Below are positions 18,401-26,063 of a stretch of DNA of 64,000 nucleotides, piece after piece. The number at the start of each line of letters is the position of its first letter. The stretch's first letter is position 1. A program made the translations under genes and the position numbers. The stretch is from assembly GCA_963711375.1 (NCBI GenBank), contig CAVQDV010000005.1, positions 372,001-436,000 on the forward strand, given 5' to 3'. Below the pieces are notes generated by a model. That model worked only from the letters and a program-made list of their open reading frames with translations. It was not told the DNA's origin and did not search any database. This DNA is from CAVQDV01 sp963711375 (GTDB lineage Bacteria > Pseudomonadota > Gammaproteobacteria > Coxiellales > Coxiellaceae).

Positions 18401-18461
18401 CTCTGAAACAGAACAAACCCTAGACTTTAATGAAAAGCTATCAGGCTTAAAGCGAAAATAA
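15456..18461 (+). CDS. Large Sel1/TPR-like repeat protein (1001 aa)
   Basis: Not assignable to a named family. Several segments fit Sel1/TPR helical repeats: NRELAKYYYQQAIEKGEIEAHVGLG (near residue 590), NLALAEELFKQAAEKNPSAKAALA (near 670), and NPEEAISILVTNG...LAEFYSDGYIG. The N-terminus (LEEGKLQEALEKF-like segment around 45) is also TPR-like. There is no signal peptide or membrane segment, and the C-terminus is Lys/Glu-rich. Solenoid proteins of this kind are frequent among Legionella and Coxiella effectors and virulence factors (the Sel1-repeat proteins LpnE and EnhC are examples), but no PmrA box lies upstream. An adaptor or scaffold role is the most that can be inferred. Confidence 0.75.
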   Translation: MRPQMIKLEKLKASDAARILQLPEGDPTLALYEGIECFEEGKLQEALEKFIFAALHYHLQAIPYLQELTNKLEMSAVIQQKWAAISQWGNWLDQTRVDHSLFYSTSKKRLELKKTQKVKIFLRDNTKCGHLIYHQSLLEMKADKKFNLANKAADTGHLLAIAYFAQGYKPDPKAHPNTLRLADTTFHEIHKQKFFSERLFSVMQIPGRPPLEMFGAQTFSESLRLGVLKIFPRYVSLHFIENKEYKAALPLVAIGVLGQEPSARVQLAEIFCIDPSLSLAGFDTSPAGIIKELRKNLVEIKNDSELKNENIFYLGQIVNNFCKEALLYQDEELKAFLIELFDKQKNHSEPQVLSLADALATFHWTLSRLPENSENKLTHLLTSLKYNRIKSQYKSDIGTHIDLFSNTKEIYQETEKQKNLKPDTKNKLLIDLQNQIQKIQILLDTLENKNDFNKYIYFFEWALWVYSTIPKMNSNEALQKQYKKYLCLAARSNKPEYLSIIASHYSCGQFGFKLNFQKARDIILELPEEFRLTKKCLTHLALSYLHDPIPNPEEAISILVTNGDKLPYLIFLLAEFYSDGYIGIQPNRELAKYYYQQAIEKGEIEAHVGLGVMKLQIYYNCQDVEVKKKMGSEILAHFQLAYRHSKSHDAAFFLGEFYLYDTLGLGKNLALAEELFKQAAEKNPSAKAALAMMKAGYQGELPRTSYYEFIKQNALKNSWYLEQSSIAMIEYGIAYFPHNHEIGCEYICKAAHHNEINAIYLLAVFQIFIHSDLFTIPPSSAKKITSVDYRDILKEKTPPYLIPYLFKLVQLTQLILKYMNLGYLITPDYILNIISPKCVSLDLTTCEDNIKKNFIPEERRKILLLVENQERKEKSGDKTCQELTKHLLGQEKPAYFSLKSKIAKQSKESKISSQCFSECLSAFFKSGMDLTGEDKKAVIAAEKIHLQHLPGHNPRFFEGGRNQTASHALSIMSEALEKKKDGSETEQTLDFNEKLSGLKRK

Positions 18462-18542
18462 ACCTGTCACCCTCTTCCGCAAGTAGGGATAAAGGGGGTC
18501 GATGAGCTTTTGCCTAGGTTGGCTATGGAGGGGAAACATTCA

Positions 18543-19550
18543 TCAAAAATTTCCTTCACGCTCGATCATTAAGCGTAGTTGGCGAAGGGCTTCGAGTTGA
18601 ATTTGGCGAACGCGTTCTCGGGTAAGACCAACGGCTTCGCCCACTTCTTCCAAGGTGCCGCGGTCTTGGTTCATTAAACCAAAACGACGAATCACGACTT
18701 CTCGATGTCGTTCATCCAGCTCTGAGAGCCAGCGCTCGATATGCTCTTGGGTATCAATATTTTCAATTAATTGCTCGGGATCCACATTATTTTCATCCGC
18801 CAGAGTTTCAACTAAAGTTTTTTGGCCTTCTTGATTAACAGGATTATCGATCGACGTTGTATCTGGCGCTAAACTCATGACTTCTCGAATTTCATCGATT
18901 GGTTTATCAATTAATTCCGCAATTTCTTCCGGGCTTGGTTGATGATCCAGCTCTTGTGCTAAACGTTTCGCCGCGCGCAAATAAATATTAAGTTCTTTAA
19001 TGACATGAATCGGCAAACGAACAGTTCGACTTTGATTCATAATGGCGCGCTCAATCGTTTGACGAATCCACCACGTAGCATAAGTGGAAAAACGAAAACC
19101 GCGCTCAGGATCAAATTTTTCAACCGCTGTCATTAATCCTAAATTACCTTCTTCGATTAAATCTAAAAAAGCCAAACCGCGGTTTAAATAAAAACGAGCA
19201 ATTTTAACGACCAAACGTAAATTGCTTTCAATCATTTTTTGACGTGCTGCTTTATTCCCTTTTTTTATTTTTCTCGCAATTTGCAGCTCTTCTTTTTGAG
19301 TTAGTAAAGGATGAAAGCCTAATTCTTTCAAATAAATTTGGGTGGGATCTGCACTAACAAAATCGTCCTCTTCTTTTTCTGAATTAGTTTCAATAATTTC
19401 ATTGTCTTTGATACGGCCATTTTCGGCATCAACTTTTTTCTTGTGATTCGACTTCGCAAAAATAGGTCCATGTTCTTTGGCGTATTCAGATTCGCATTGA
19501 GTCGCTTTTGCCTTTGCTTTTGGTTTTGCTTTTTTTACTTGCTTTGCCAT
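18543..19550 (-). CDS. rpoS: RNA polymerase sigma factor RpoS
   Basis: A 335-aa group-2 sigma-70 protein. Region 1.2 is DPTQIYLKELG, region 2 includes the conserved FSTYATWWIRQTIERAIMNQSRTVRLP (2.3-2.4), and region 4.2 ends LTRERVRQIQLEALRQLR. It lacks the long non-conserved insert of RpoD. The position next to surE matches the surE-pcm-nlpD-rpoS order of gammaproteobacteria, with pcm and nlpD lost between them. The Lys/Ala-rich N-terminus (KKAKPKAKAKAT) is an extension. In Legionella and Coxiella, RpoS controls the transmissive or small-cell state. Confidence 0.93.
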   Translation of the reverse strand: MAKQVKKAKPKAKAKATQCESEYAKEHGPIFAKSNHKKKVDAENGRIKDNEIIETNSEKEEDDFVSADPTQIYLKELGFHPLLTQKEELQIARKIKKGNKAARQKMIESNLRLVVKIARFYLNRGLAFLDLIEEGNLGLMTAVEKFDPERGFRFSTYATWWIRQTIERAIMNQSRTVRLPIHVIKELNIYLRAAKRLAQELDHQPSPEEIAELIDKPIDEIREVMSLAPDTTSIDNPVNQEGQKTLVETLADENNVDPEQLIENIDTQEHIERWLSELDERHREVVIRRFGLMNQDRGTLEEVGEAVGLTRERVRQIQLEALRQLRLMIEREGNF

Positions 19551-19582
19551 GAGATTTCCTTTTCTTTAGGCCAGAAGCCTTT

Positions 19583-20347
19583 TCACCAGGCCGGTGTTTT
19601 CAAACCCTTAGTCCATTCAATAAGGGGGCCAAAGGCTTCCTTATCTGTTAAATCCACACGTAAAGGAGTGATAGACACTTTCTTTTCGCGCACAGCATGA
19701 AAATCGGTGCCGGGCCCTGAATCTTGCTCAGCACCTGCAGGGCCTACCCAATAAATCGGATGACCGCGCGGGTCAATTTGGCGAATGGTGGGTTCTGCGG
19801 AGTGTCGAGTGCCCAAACGGGTAATTTCAATTCCTCGAAGTTCATGATAAGGCACATCGGGAACATTCACATTTAAAATGGTGGTTTTCGATAGTTTATG
19901 AGTTAAGATATGAGCCACTAGCTGGCAAATGACTTTTGCGGCTGTTTCAAAATATCGGCAATCTTCGCTCGCCAGAGAAACCGCAATGGCGGGTAAACCC
20001 AGAAATCGGCCTTCCATTGCGGCTGCTACAGTACCGGAATACCATACATCATCTCCTAAATTGGAGCCATTATTAATTCCAGAAATCACCATGTCGGGTG
20101 CTTCTTGTAAAAGGCCAGTTATGGCTACGTGGACACAATCGGTTGGAGTGCCTTCTACACTCATTACTCCATCTTCTAAGGTTTTGACGCGCAGTGGCGT
20201 AGATAAGGATAGGGAGTTGCTCGCGCCGCTTCGATTACGATCGGGGGCAACCACTTGAACAGTGGCTATTTCACGCAAAGCGGCGGCAAGAACGACAATT
20301 CCTTTAGCATAAACCCCATCATCATTGGAGACGAGAATTTTAATCAT
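19583..20347 (-). CDS. surE: 5'/3'-nucleotidase SurE
   Basis: A 254-aa metal-dependent phosphatase of nucleoside monophosphates. It has the SurE opening ILVSNDDGVYAKGI (Asp-Asp metal ligands), APDRNRSGASNSL, and SGINNGSNLGDDVWYSGTVAAAMEG. It is 32 bp from rpoS on the same strand and probably co-transcribed. SurE is linked to stationary-phase survival. Confidence 0.93.
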   Translation of the reverse strand: MIKILVSNDDGVYAKGIVVLAAALREIATVQVVAPDRNRSGASNSLSLSTPLRVKTLEDGVMSVEGTPTDCVHVAITGLLQEAPDMVISGINNGSNLGDDVWYSGTVAAAMEGRFLGLPAIAVSLASEDCRYFETAAKVICQLVAHILTHKLSKTTILNVNVPDVPYHELRGIEITRLGTRHSAEPTIRQIDPRGHPIYWVGPAGAEQDSGPGTDFHAVREKKVSITPLRVDLTDKEAFGPLIEWTKGLKTPAW

Positions 20348-20375
20348 GCTGCTAACCCCGCGCTTATTTCAGGAG

Positions 20376-20518
20376 TTCCCGCTAAAGCGGGAACTCCTTC
20401 CTGATATTAACGCTGGCGCGGTGGGGAACCCACCGCTGGCGCTCAGGGGGAGCCTTGCTCCCCCTGAGGACCCCCAGCTTTTTGCAGCAATTCCCGCTTT
20501 AGCGGGAATTGCTGCGCT
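20376..20518. repeat. Cluster of four palindromes (family B) between surE and ispF
   Basis: Within about 145 bp are GGAGTTCCCGC-taaa-GCGGGAACTCC, a weaker GCGGTGGG/CCCACCGC hairpin, CAGGGGGAGC-ctt-GCTCCCCCTG, and GCAGCAATTCCCGC-ttta-GCGGGAATTGCTGC. A degenerate CCCGCTAAAGCGG copy lies near 11187. They could slow or end transcription from ispF into surE, or be remnants of REP-like elements. Confidence 0.75.
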
Positions 20519-20597
20519 TATTTAAGATTCATTACTGAATATTAACATTTTTTAATAGCTCTCGCTATTAGTGGTGGGGGAGAGGGAGCTCGAAGCT

Positions 20598-21071
20598 TTA
20601 CATCTCGAGCAAAGTCACCACCGCCTGCGCCGCCAGTCCTTCGCCACGGCCGATCCAGCCCAATTTCTCATTGGTCTTTGCCTTAACGCTCACCTGCCTT
20701 ATCTCAAGATTGAATATCGCTGCAATATTTTTTCGAATGGCTTCAATATGGGGGAACAATTTTGGTGATTCTGTAATAACCGTGGAATCAATATTATTAA
20801 TTGAATAATTTTCAAGTGACAACATGTGGGCTATTTTCTCTAGGATTTTTGTGCTTGGAATATTTTTGTAGGCTGGATCATTGTCCGGAAAATGCTGGCC
20901 AATATCACCCAAAGCAGCCCCACCTAATAAAGCATCGGCAATGGCATGTAATAATACATCGCCATCAGAATGCGAGCGCACGCTATGGTCAAAATCAATT
21001 TTCACACCCCCGATGTAGATGTAATTTCCTTCGATAAAAGCATGAGAATCGTAACCAAATCCAACGCGCAT
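20598..21071 (-). CDS. ispF: 2-C-methyl-D-erythritol 2,4-cyclodiphosphate synthase
   Basis: A 157-aa enzyme of the MEP isoprenoid pathway that cyclises CDP-methylerythritol 2-phosphate. It shows VGFGYDSHAF (metal ligands Asp/His), the HSDGDVLLHAIADALLGGAALGDIG signature, and KAKTNEKLGWIGRGEGLAAQAV. It overlaps ispD by one base, giving the common ispD-ispF pair. Confidence 0.95.
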   Translation of the reverse strand: MRVGFGYDSHAFIEGNYIYIGGVKIDFDHSVRSHSDGDVLLHAIADALLGGAALGDIGQHFPDNDPAYKNIPSTKILEKIAHMLSLENYSINNIDSTVITESPKLFPHIEAIRKNIAAIFNLEIRQVSVKAKTNEKLGWIGRGEGLAAQAVVTLLEM

Positions 21072-21769
21072 TAAGAGACCTCCATATTCAAATATTTTTC
21101 TGCTAACAATAAATCATCGGGATAAGTGATTTTTAAATTATGCACACCCCCTAAAACCATTAAGGGCTTTAAGCCTATCATTTCAATAGCGCTACAGTCA
21201 TCAGTAGGAATGGGCGATGTATTTAATGCTTGTTTTAAGGCTTTTTTTAACAATCCCAAGCGAAATAATTGAGGGGTTTGTGCGCACCACACATTTTCCC
21301 GTGCTTGTGTTTTAATAATCTCAGTGGCTGAATTAACAAGTTTTAAGGTGTCATTTATCGGAATTCCCAAAATACCACCCACAGGATGTTCTCCCACCGT
21401 TTCAATTAATCGTTTGACATCAGTGGAACGCAGACAAGGACGCGCGGCGTCATGCACCAAAACCCAATCATCCGCATTTGCAAATTCACTGAGCATTTCT
21501 AAAGCATTAAAAACAGACTCTGCGCGGGTGGAACCCCCTAGCGTCGTTAGAATTTTTTGTTGCGAATTAAATTGCAAATTCGGCCAATAATGGTCTTTCG
21601 CCCCCAAAGCAACAATGACTTTTTCAATCAAGGGAAAATCGGCTAGAACATTTACCGCATATTCTAAAATGGTTTTTCCAGAGATTTTTAAATATTGCTT
21701 AGGCTTTTCCGCACCCATTCTCTGACCTTGGCCTGCAGCGGAAATAATAGCGTAGTAGGTATTTTTCAT
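21071..21769 (-). CDS. ispD: 2-C-methyl-D-erythritol 4-phosphate cytidylyltransferase
   Basis: About 232 aa from the ATG at 21769; an upstream in-frame extension to 21820 lies inside ftsB and lacks family similarity. It has the nucleotidyltransferase loop SAAGQGQRMGAEKPKQYL, HDAARPC, and a closing KITYPDDLLLAE. It makes CDP-methylerythritol and sits four bases after ftsB, the normal ftsB-ispD-ispF order. The ribosome binding site is weak, so translation is probably coupled to ftsB. Confidence 0.94.
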   Translation of the reverse strand: MKNTYYAIISAAGQGQRMGAEKPKQYLKISGKTILEYAVNVLADFPLIEKVIVALGAKDHYWPNLQFNSQQKILTTLGGSTRAESVFNALEMLSEFANADDWVLVHDAARPCLRSTDVKRLIETVGEHPVGGILGIPINDTLKLVNSATEIIKTQARENVWCAQTPQLFRLGLLKKALKQALNTSPIPTDDCSAIEMIGLKPLMVLGGVHNLKITYPDDLLLAEKYLNMEVS

Positions 21770-21773
21770 GAGA

Positions 21774-22058
21774 TTATTTCTGCTGTGGGCGATCGACCAC
21801 ACGATAAAATGTTTCGCCATCCTTGATCATGCCCAAATCATTTCGAGCGTGCTCTTCAATCGATTCATTCCCCTTTTTTAAATCCTTAATATCGGCCTCA
21901 ATCGCCACATTACGAGCTTCAAATTTTTGGTTTTCTTTTTCTTGCGACGCAATATCTTGCTTTAATTTAAGAGTGGTGCGCACACTGCCCTTCGCAAACC
22001 AAAATTCATATTGCAGAAGGGCAATGAGAAAAACTAGGGCGAGGACGATGGCTTTCAT
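21774..22058 (-). CDS. ftsB: Cell division protein FtsB
   Basis: A 94-aa bitopic protein: one N-terminal membrane helix (VLALVFLIALLQYEFWF), then a coiled coil (LKQDIASQEKENQKFEARNVAIEADIKDLK) and the conserved EEHARNDLGMIKDGETFYRV. It joins FtsL and FtsQ in the divisome. It starts three bases after the eno stop, so eno-ftsB-ispD-ispF probably form one transcript. Confidence 0.92.
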   Translation of the reverse strand: MKAIVLALVFLIALLQYEFWFAKGSVRTTLKLKQDIASQEKENQKFEARNVAIEADIKDLKKGNESIEEHARNDLGMIKDGETFYRVVDRPQQK

Positions 22059-22061
22059 CCC

Positions 22062-23348
22062 TTATTTTACCGCTATTTTTGCTAACAGACTACCAGTATA
22101 TTTTGCTTTAGATCCAAGCTCTTGCTCAATTCTCAATAAACGATTGTATTTAGACGTGCGATCTGAGCGACATAAAGAGCCCGTTTTAATTTGTCCGGCA
22201 TTCGTGGCCACCGCTAAATCGGCAATAAATGTATCGGCTGTTTCTCCCGAGCGATGGGAAATAATGACGCCATAATCAGCGCGTTTTGCCATACCAATGG
22301 CGGCTAAAGTTTCCGTTAATGTGCCAATTTGATTCAATTTAATTAAAATCGCATTAGCAACGCCTTCGCGAATACCCCTTGAAAAAATAGCGGGATTCGT
22401 TACGAATAAGTCATCGCCAATTAATTGCACCTTGTCACCTAATTTTTGAGTAAGCAAAGTCCAGCCGGCCCAGTCCAATTCGCTTAACCCATCTTCGATG
22501 GAAACAATGGGATAATCTTTAATCCAGCGCGCATATTTTTGGATTAATTCTTCGCAGGTGTAAGATTTTTTTTCAGAACTTAAGTGGTATTGGTGATCAC
22601 GATAAAACTCACTGCTCGCACAATCTAATGCTAAAGCTACGTCTTTCCCAGATTTAAATCCGGCTTTTTCTATAGCCATCATTAATAAATCCAGTGCCGC
22701 TTCATGGCCTGATAAATCCGGTGCAAAACCACCTTCATCGCCTACTGCTGTTATTAAGCCTTTTTCTGCAAGCATGGATTTTAAGGCATGAAATATTTCT
22801 GCACCATAACGAAGGGCCTCTGAAAAGCTTGGCGCACCGACAGGAACGATCATAAATTCCTGGATATCGAGATTATTATTCGCATGCGCACCGCCATTTA
22901 TTACGTTCATTAATGGTACTGGCATAATAAAATCTTGGTCGCCACCTAAATAACGATACAATGGTAATTGACGTGAACGAGCGGCTGCTGTTGCAACGGC
23001 TAAGGAAGCGCCCAGAATTGCATTTGCACCCAAGTGGCTTTTATTTTCAGTGCCATCCAATTCCAGCATTTTATTATCAACGGATTCTTGCATGAAAGGA
23101 TCCATGCCAATTAATACTTCAGCTATGCTATCGTTAATGTGTTCAACTGCTTTTAAAACACCCTTGCCGTTGTAGCGTTTTTTATCGCCGTCGCGCAATT
23201 CTAAAGCTTCTTTTGTTCCAGTGGAGGCCCCCGAAGGCACTGCACTTTCACCGATCACTCCCGAGGATAAGGTCACTTCACAGGCCACCGTTGGGTTCCC
23301 GCGAGAATCTAAAATTTCGAAGCCTTGAATTTTTTGTATTTTTTCCAT
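22062..23348 (-). CDS. eno: Enolase
   Basis: A 428-aa glycolytic enzyme converting 2-phosphoglycerate to phosphoenolpyruvate. Visible signatures are LDSRGNPTVACEV, GASTGTKEALELRDGD, MPVPLMNVINGGAHANN, SIEDGLSELDW, and LIKLNQIGTLTETL followed by SHRSGET. Full length with canonical start MEKIQKI. It belongs to the pyrG-kdsA-eno-ftsB series. Confidence 0.97.
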   Translation of the reverse strand: MEKIQKIQGFEILDSRGNPTVACEVTLSSGVIGESAVPSGASTGTKEALELRDGDKKRYNGKGVLKAVEHINDSIAEVLIGMDPFMQESVDNKMLELDGTENKSHLGANAILGASLAVATAAARSRQLPLYRYLGGDQDFIMPVPLMNVINGGAHANNNLDIQEFMIVPVGAPSFSEALRYGAEIFHALKSMLAEKGLITAVGDEGGFAPDLSGHEAALDLLMMAIEKAGFKSGKDVALALDCASSEFYRDHQYHLSSEKKSYTCEELIQKYARWIKDYPIVSIEDGLSELDWAGWTLLTQKLGDKVQLIGDDLFVTNPAIFSRGIREGVANAILIKLNQIGTLTETLAAIGMAKRADYGVIISHRSGETADTFIADLAVATNAGQIKTGSLCRSDRTSKYNRLLRIEQELGSKAKYTGSLLAKIAVK

Positions 23349-23369
23349 TTTTTTTCCTTGATTAATTTT

Positions 23370-23500
23370 TACCTCTCCCCCTGCGGGAGAGGTCGGCGCG
23401 CGACAGCGCGACGGGTGAGGGGAAAAACTACCCCTCAGTAACTTTCTCCCGCTAGGGGAGAAGGGATAATATCAACCTTTCCCGAAGGGGAGAGAGGAAG
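23370..23500. repeat. Tandem GC-rich palindromic repeats (family A) between eno and kdsA
   Basis: Three related units: CCTCTCCCcctgcGGGAGAGG, then CTTTCTCCCgctaGGGGAGAAGGG, then CCTTTCCCgaaGGGGAGAGAGG. They are separated by a GGCGCGCGACAGCGCGACGGGTGAGGGG linker. They occupy nearly the whole eno-kdsA gap. Confidence 0.75.
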
Positions 23501-23504
23501 AAGA

Positions 23505-24338
23505 CTACACTAAAACTGCCTCTTTTTGGCTTCTTTTTGTGATGGCGTCGATTTCTAATAAAGTTTCCAACAAATTTTCCATTTTTGCTAGAGGCCATGA
23601 ATTTGGACCATCACTTAACGCCTGATCAGGATTAGGATGCGTCTCCATAAAAATTCCGGCAATTCCAACCGCAACAGCGGCACGGGCTAATGCTGGAATA
23701 AATTCTCGCTGACCACCAGAAGTTGTGCCTAAGCCTCCCGGTAACTGCACCGAATGTGTGGCATCAAAAATTACAGGAGCATTCGTGTCACGCATAATGA
23801 CCAAGGAGCGCATATCAGAAATTAAATTATTGTAGCCAAAACTATAACCTCGTTCACAAACCATGATTTTTTCATTGCCAACAGCACGGGCTTTTTCTAC
23901 AACATTTTTCATGTCCCAAGGCGCTAAAAATTGGCCTTTTTTAATATTCATCGGTTTTCCACAGGCCGCTACGCGCTGAATATAATTGGTCTGACGACAT
24001 AAAAATGCTGGGGTTTGCATCACATCGACTACGGAAGCAATTTCTTCGATGGGGCTATCTTCGTGCACATCGGTTAACACTAAAACGCCCAGCTCTTTTT
24101 GCACTTTTTCTAATATTTTAAGTCCATGCTCAACACCCATGCCACGAAAAGTAGAGTGTGAAGACCGATTGGCTTTATCGTAAGAAGATTTAAATACAAA
24201 GGGAATTTTAAATCGACTTGTGATTTCCTTGAGCTTTCCCGCCACATCCATCACAAGCCCCTCACTCTCAATAACGCAAGGCCCTGCGATTAATAATAGC
24301 GGAGAATTTAAGCTAATTTCATAATTGGCAATTTTCAT
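23505..24338 (-). CDS. kdsA: 3-deoxy-8-phosphooctulonate synthase (KDO 8-P synthase)
   Basis: A 277-aa enzyme condensing phosphoenolpyruvate with arabinose 5-phosphate for Kdo of LPS. Motifs include LIAGPCVIES, FKSSYDKANRSS, FRGMGVEHGL, TDVHE, and FDATHSVQLPGG. The preferred start is the ATG at 24338 (MKIANYEISL); a possible earlier TTG adds four residues. It overlaps the 3' end of pyrG by 20 bp. Confidence 0.96.
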   Translation of the reverse strand: MKIANYEISLNSPLLLIAGPCVIESEGLVMDVAGKLKEITSRFKIPFVFKSSYDKANRSSHSTFRGMGVEHGLKILEKVQKELGVLVLTDVHEDSPIEEIASVVDVMQTPAFLCRQTNYIQRVAACGKPMNIKKGQFLAPWDMKNVVEKARAVGNEKIMVCERGYSFGYNNLISDMRSLVIMRDTNAPVIFDATHSVQLPGGLGTTSGGQREFIPALARAAVAVGIAGIFMETHPNPDQALSDGPNSWPLAKMENLLETLLEIDAITKRSQKEAVLV

Positions 24339-25983
24339 GTTTGTTTCCAAAGGTAGAGGTATTTCCAGAGCGATTTAAAGCGGCCTGAATAAATCCGATA
24401 AATAATGGGTGTCCATCTCGAGGAGTAGAGGTAAATTCCGGGTGAAATTGACAAGCCAAAAACCAAGGATGATCAGCAAGCTCTATCATTTCCACTAATT
24501 TACCATCTTCAGACATTCCTGAGACAATAATTCCGGCCTTTTTCAGGCGCTCAACATAATTGGCGTTAACTTCATATCGATGTCGATGACGCTCAAGAAT
24601 TTTATTTTTTCCATAGCATTTTTCCGCTAAAGAATTTTTAGCTAATACACAAATTTGACCACCCAAACGCATGGTGCCGCCTAAGTCATCATCTTCACGG
24701 CGATGTTCTTTTTCCCCGGTAATAGTTTGCCATTCGCTCACTAAAGCAATGACAGGATCCGGACAAGGACTAACAAATTCGGTGCTATTGGCTTCTGGAA
24801 GCTGAAGCTCGTGACGGGCATATTCAATCACCGCAATTTGTAAACCAAGACAAATTCCTAAATAGGGAATGTTATTTTCGCGTGCATATTGTGCTGCCAA
24901 AATTTTACCTTCCACTCCGCGCACCCCGAAGCCGCCAGGCACTAAAATGGCATGGGCATTTTCGAGTCTTTTAGTACCATGTTTTACAAGCTCTTCTGCA
25001 TCGATATAATCAATGTGAACTTTTGAGCGTGTGTGAATTCCGGCGTGAAGGATGGCTTCAATTAAGGATTTATAGGAATCTGCAAAATCAATATATTTTC
25101 CGACCATTGCAATGCGCACTTGATGATCAGGATTTTTCTGAGCATCCACTACTTTTTCCCATTCACTCAAATCAACTTTTTTCACCTGAATATCAAGTTT
25201 TTCGGTAACACGTTCACCCAGCCCTTCTTTTTGCAAAATGAGAGGAATTTCATAAATGGTTCCAGCATCTGGTAGAGAAAAAACATCAGGCACAGAAACA
25301 TTCGTAAATAAGGCGATTTTTGCTCGATCGGTATCAGGAATAGGCTGCTCCGAACGACATACTAAAATATCCGGTTGTATACCTATGGATCTTAATTCTT
25401 TTACTGAATGCTGCGTGGGCTTCGTTTTAATTTCCCCTGCCGTTGCAATAAAGGGGACTAAGGTGAGATGAATAAAGAGCGTATTTTTGGGGCCCATTTC
25501 AATACGCATTTGACGAATGGCTTCTAAAAATGGCAGTGATTCAATATCGCCAACCGTCCCACCAATTTCGACGAGAGCCACATCGTAATTATCCGCTCCT
25601 TCACGAATTTTCTTTTTAATTTCATCCGTAATATGTGGAATCACTTGTACTGTGCCGCCTAAATAATCTCCACGGCGTTCTTTTCGAATGACATCGGCAT
25701 AAATTCGCCCCGTGGTGAAATTATTTTTCTTGGTCATGGTGGTCCGAACGAAGCGTTCGTAATAACCCAAATCGAGATCGGTTTCGGCGCCATCTTCAGT
25801 TACGAAAACTTCGCCATGTTGGAAGGGGCTCATCGTGCCAGGATCAACGTTGATGTAGGGATCGAGTTTGAGTAGCGTGACGCGCATTCCGCTGGCCTCT
25901 AAGATGGCGCCCAGGGAGGCCGAAGTGACGCCTTTGCCCAGCGCTGAAACCACCCCACCCGTAATAAAAATGTACCTCGTCAT
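24319..25983 (-). CDS. pyrG: CTP synthase
   Basis: About 554 aa from the ATG at 25983 (MTRYIFITGGVVSALGKG), preceded by GGGGAAG; an upstream in-frame start at 26016 is less likely. The synthetase domain has SLGAILEASGMRVTLLKLDPYINVDPGTMSP; the C-terminal glutamine amidotransferase domain has the PYLGICLGLQIA cysteine nucleophile and a closing FHPEFTSTPRDGHPLF. It aminates UTP to CTP. It heads the pyrG-kdsA pair. Confidence 0.96.
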   Translation of the reverse strand: MTRYIFITGGVVSALGKGVTSASLGAILEASGMRVTLLKLDPYINVDPGTMSPFQHGEVFVTEDGAETDLDLGYYERFVRTTMTKKNNFTTGRIYADVIRKERRGDYLGGTVQVIPHITDEIKKKIREGADNYDVALVEIGGTVGDIESLPFLEAIRQMRIEMGPKNTLFIHLTLVPFIATAGEIKTKPTQHSVKELRSIGIQPDILVCRSEQPIPDTDRAKIALFTNVSVPDVFSLPDAGTIYEIPLILQKEGLGERVTEKLDIQVKKVDLSEWEKVVDAQKNPDHQVRIAMVGKYIDFADSYKSLIEAILHAGIHTRSKVHIDYIDAEELVKHGTKRLENAHAILVPGGFGVRGVEGKILAAQYARENNIPYLGICLGLQIAVIEYARHELQLPEANSTEFVSPCPDPVIALVSEWQTITGEKEHRREDDDLGGTMRLGGQICVLAKNSLAEKCYGKNKILERHRHRYEVNANYVERLKKAGIIVSGMSEDGKLVEMIELADHPWFLACQFHPEFTSTPRDGHPLFIGFIQAALNRSGNTSTFGNKHENCQL

Positions 25984-26063
25984 AAACTTCCCCGCTTCGA
26001 TGAAAAAAGTCCTCAAAACGGAAGTCGATTATACGCAAGCTTCCCGAAGGAGTCCATACAAAC

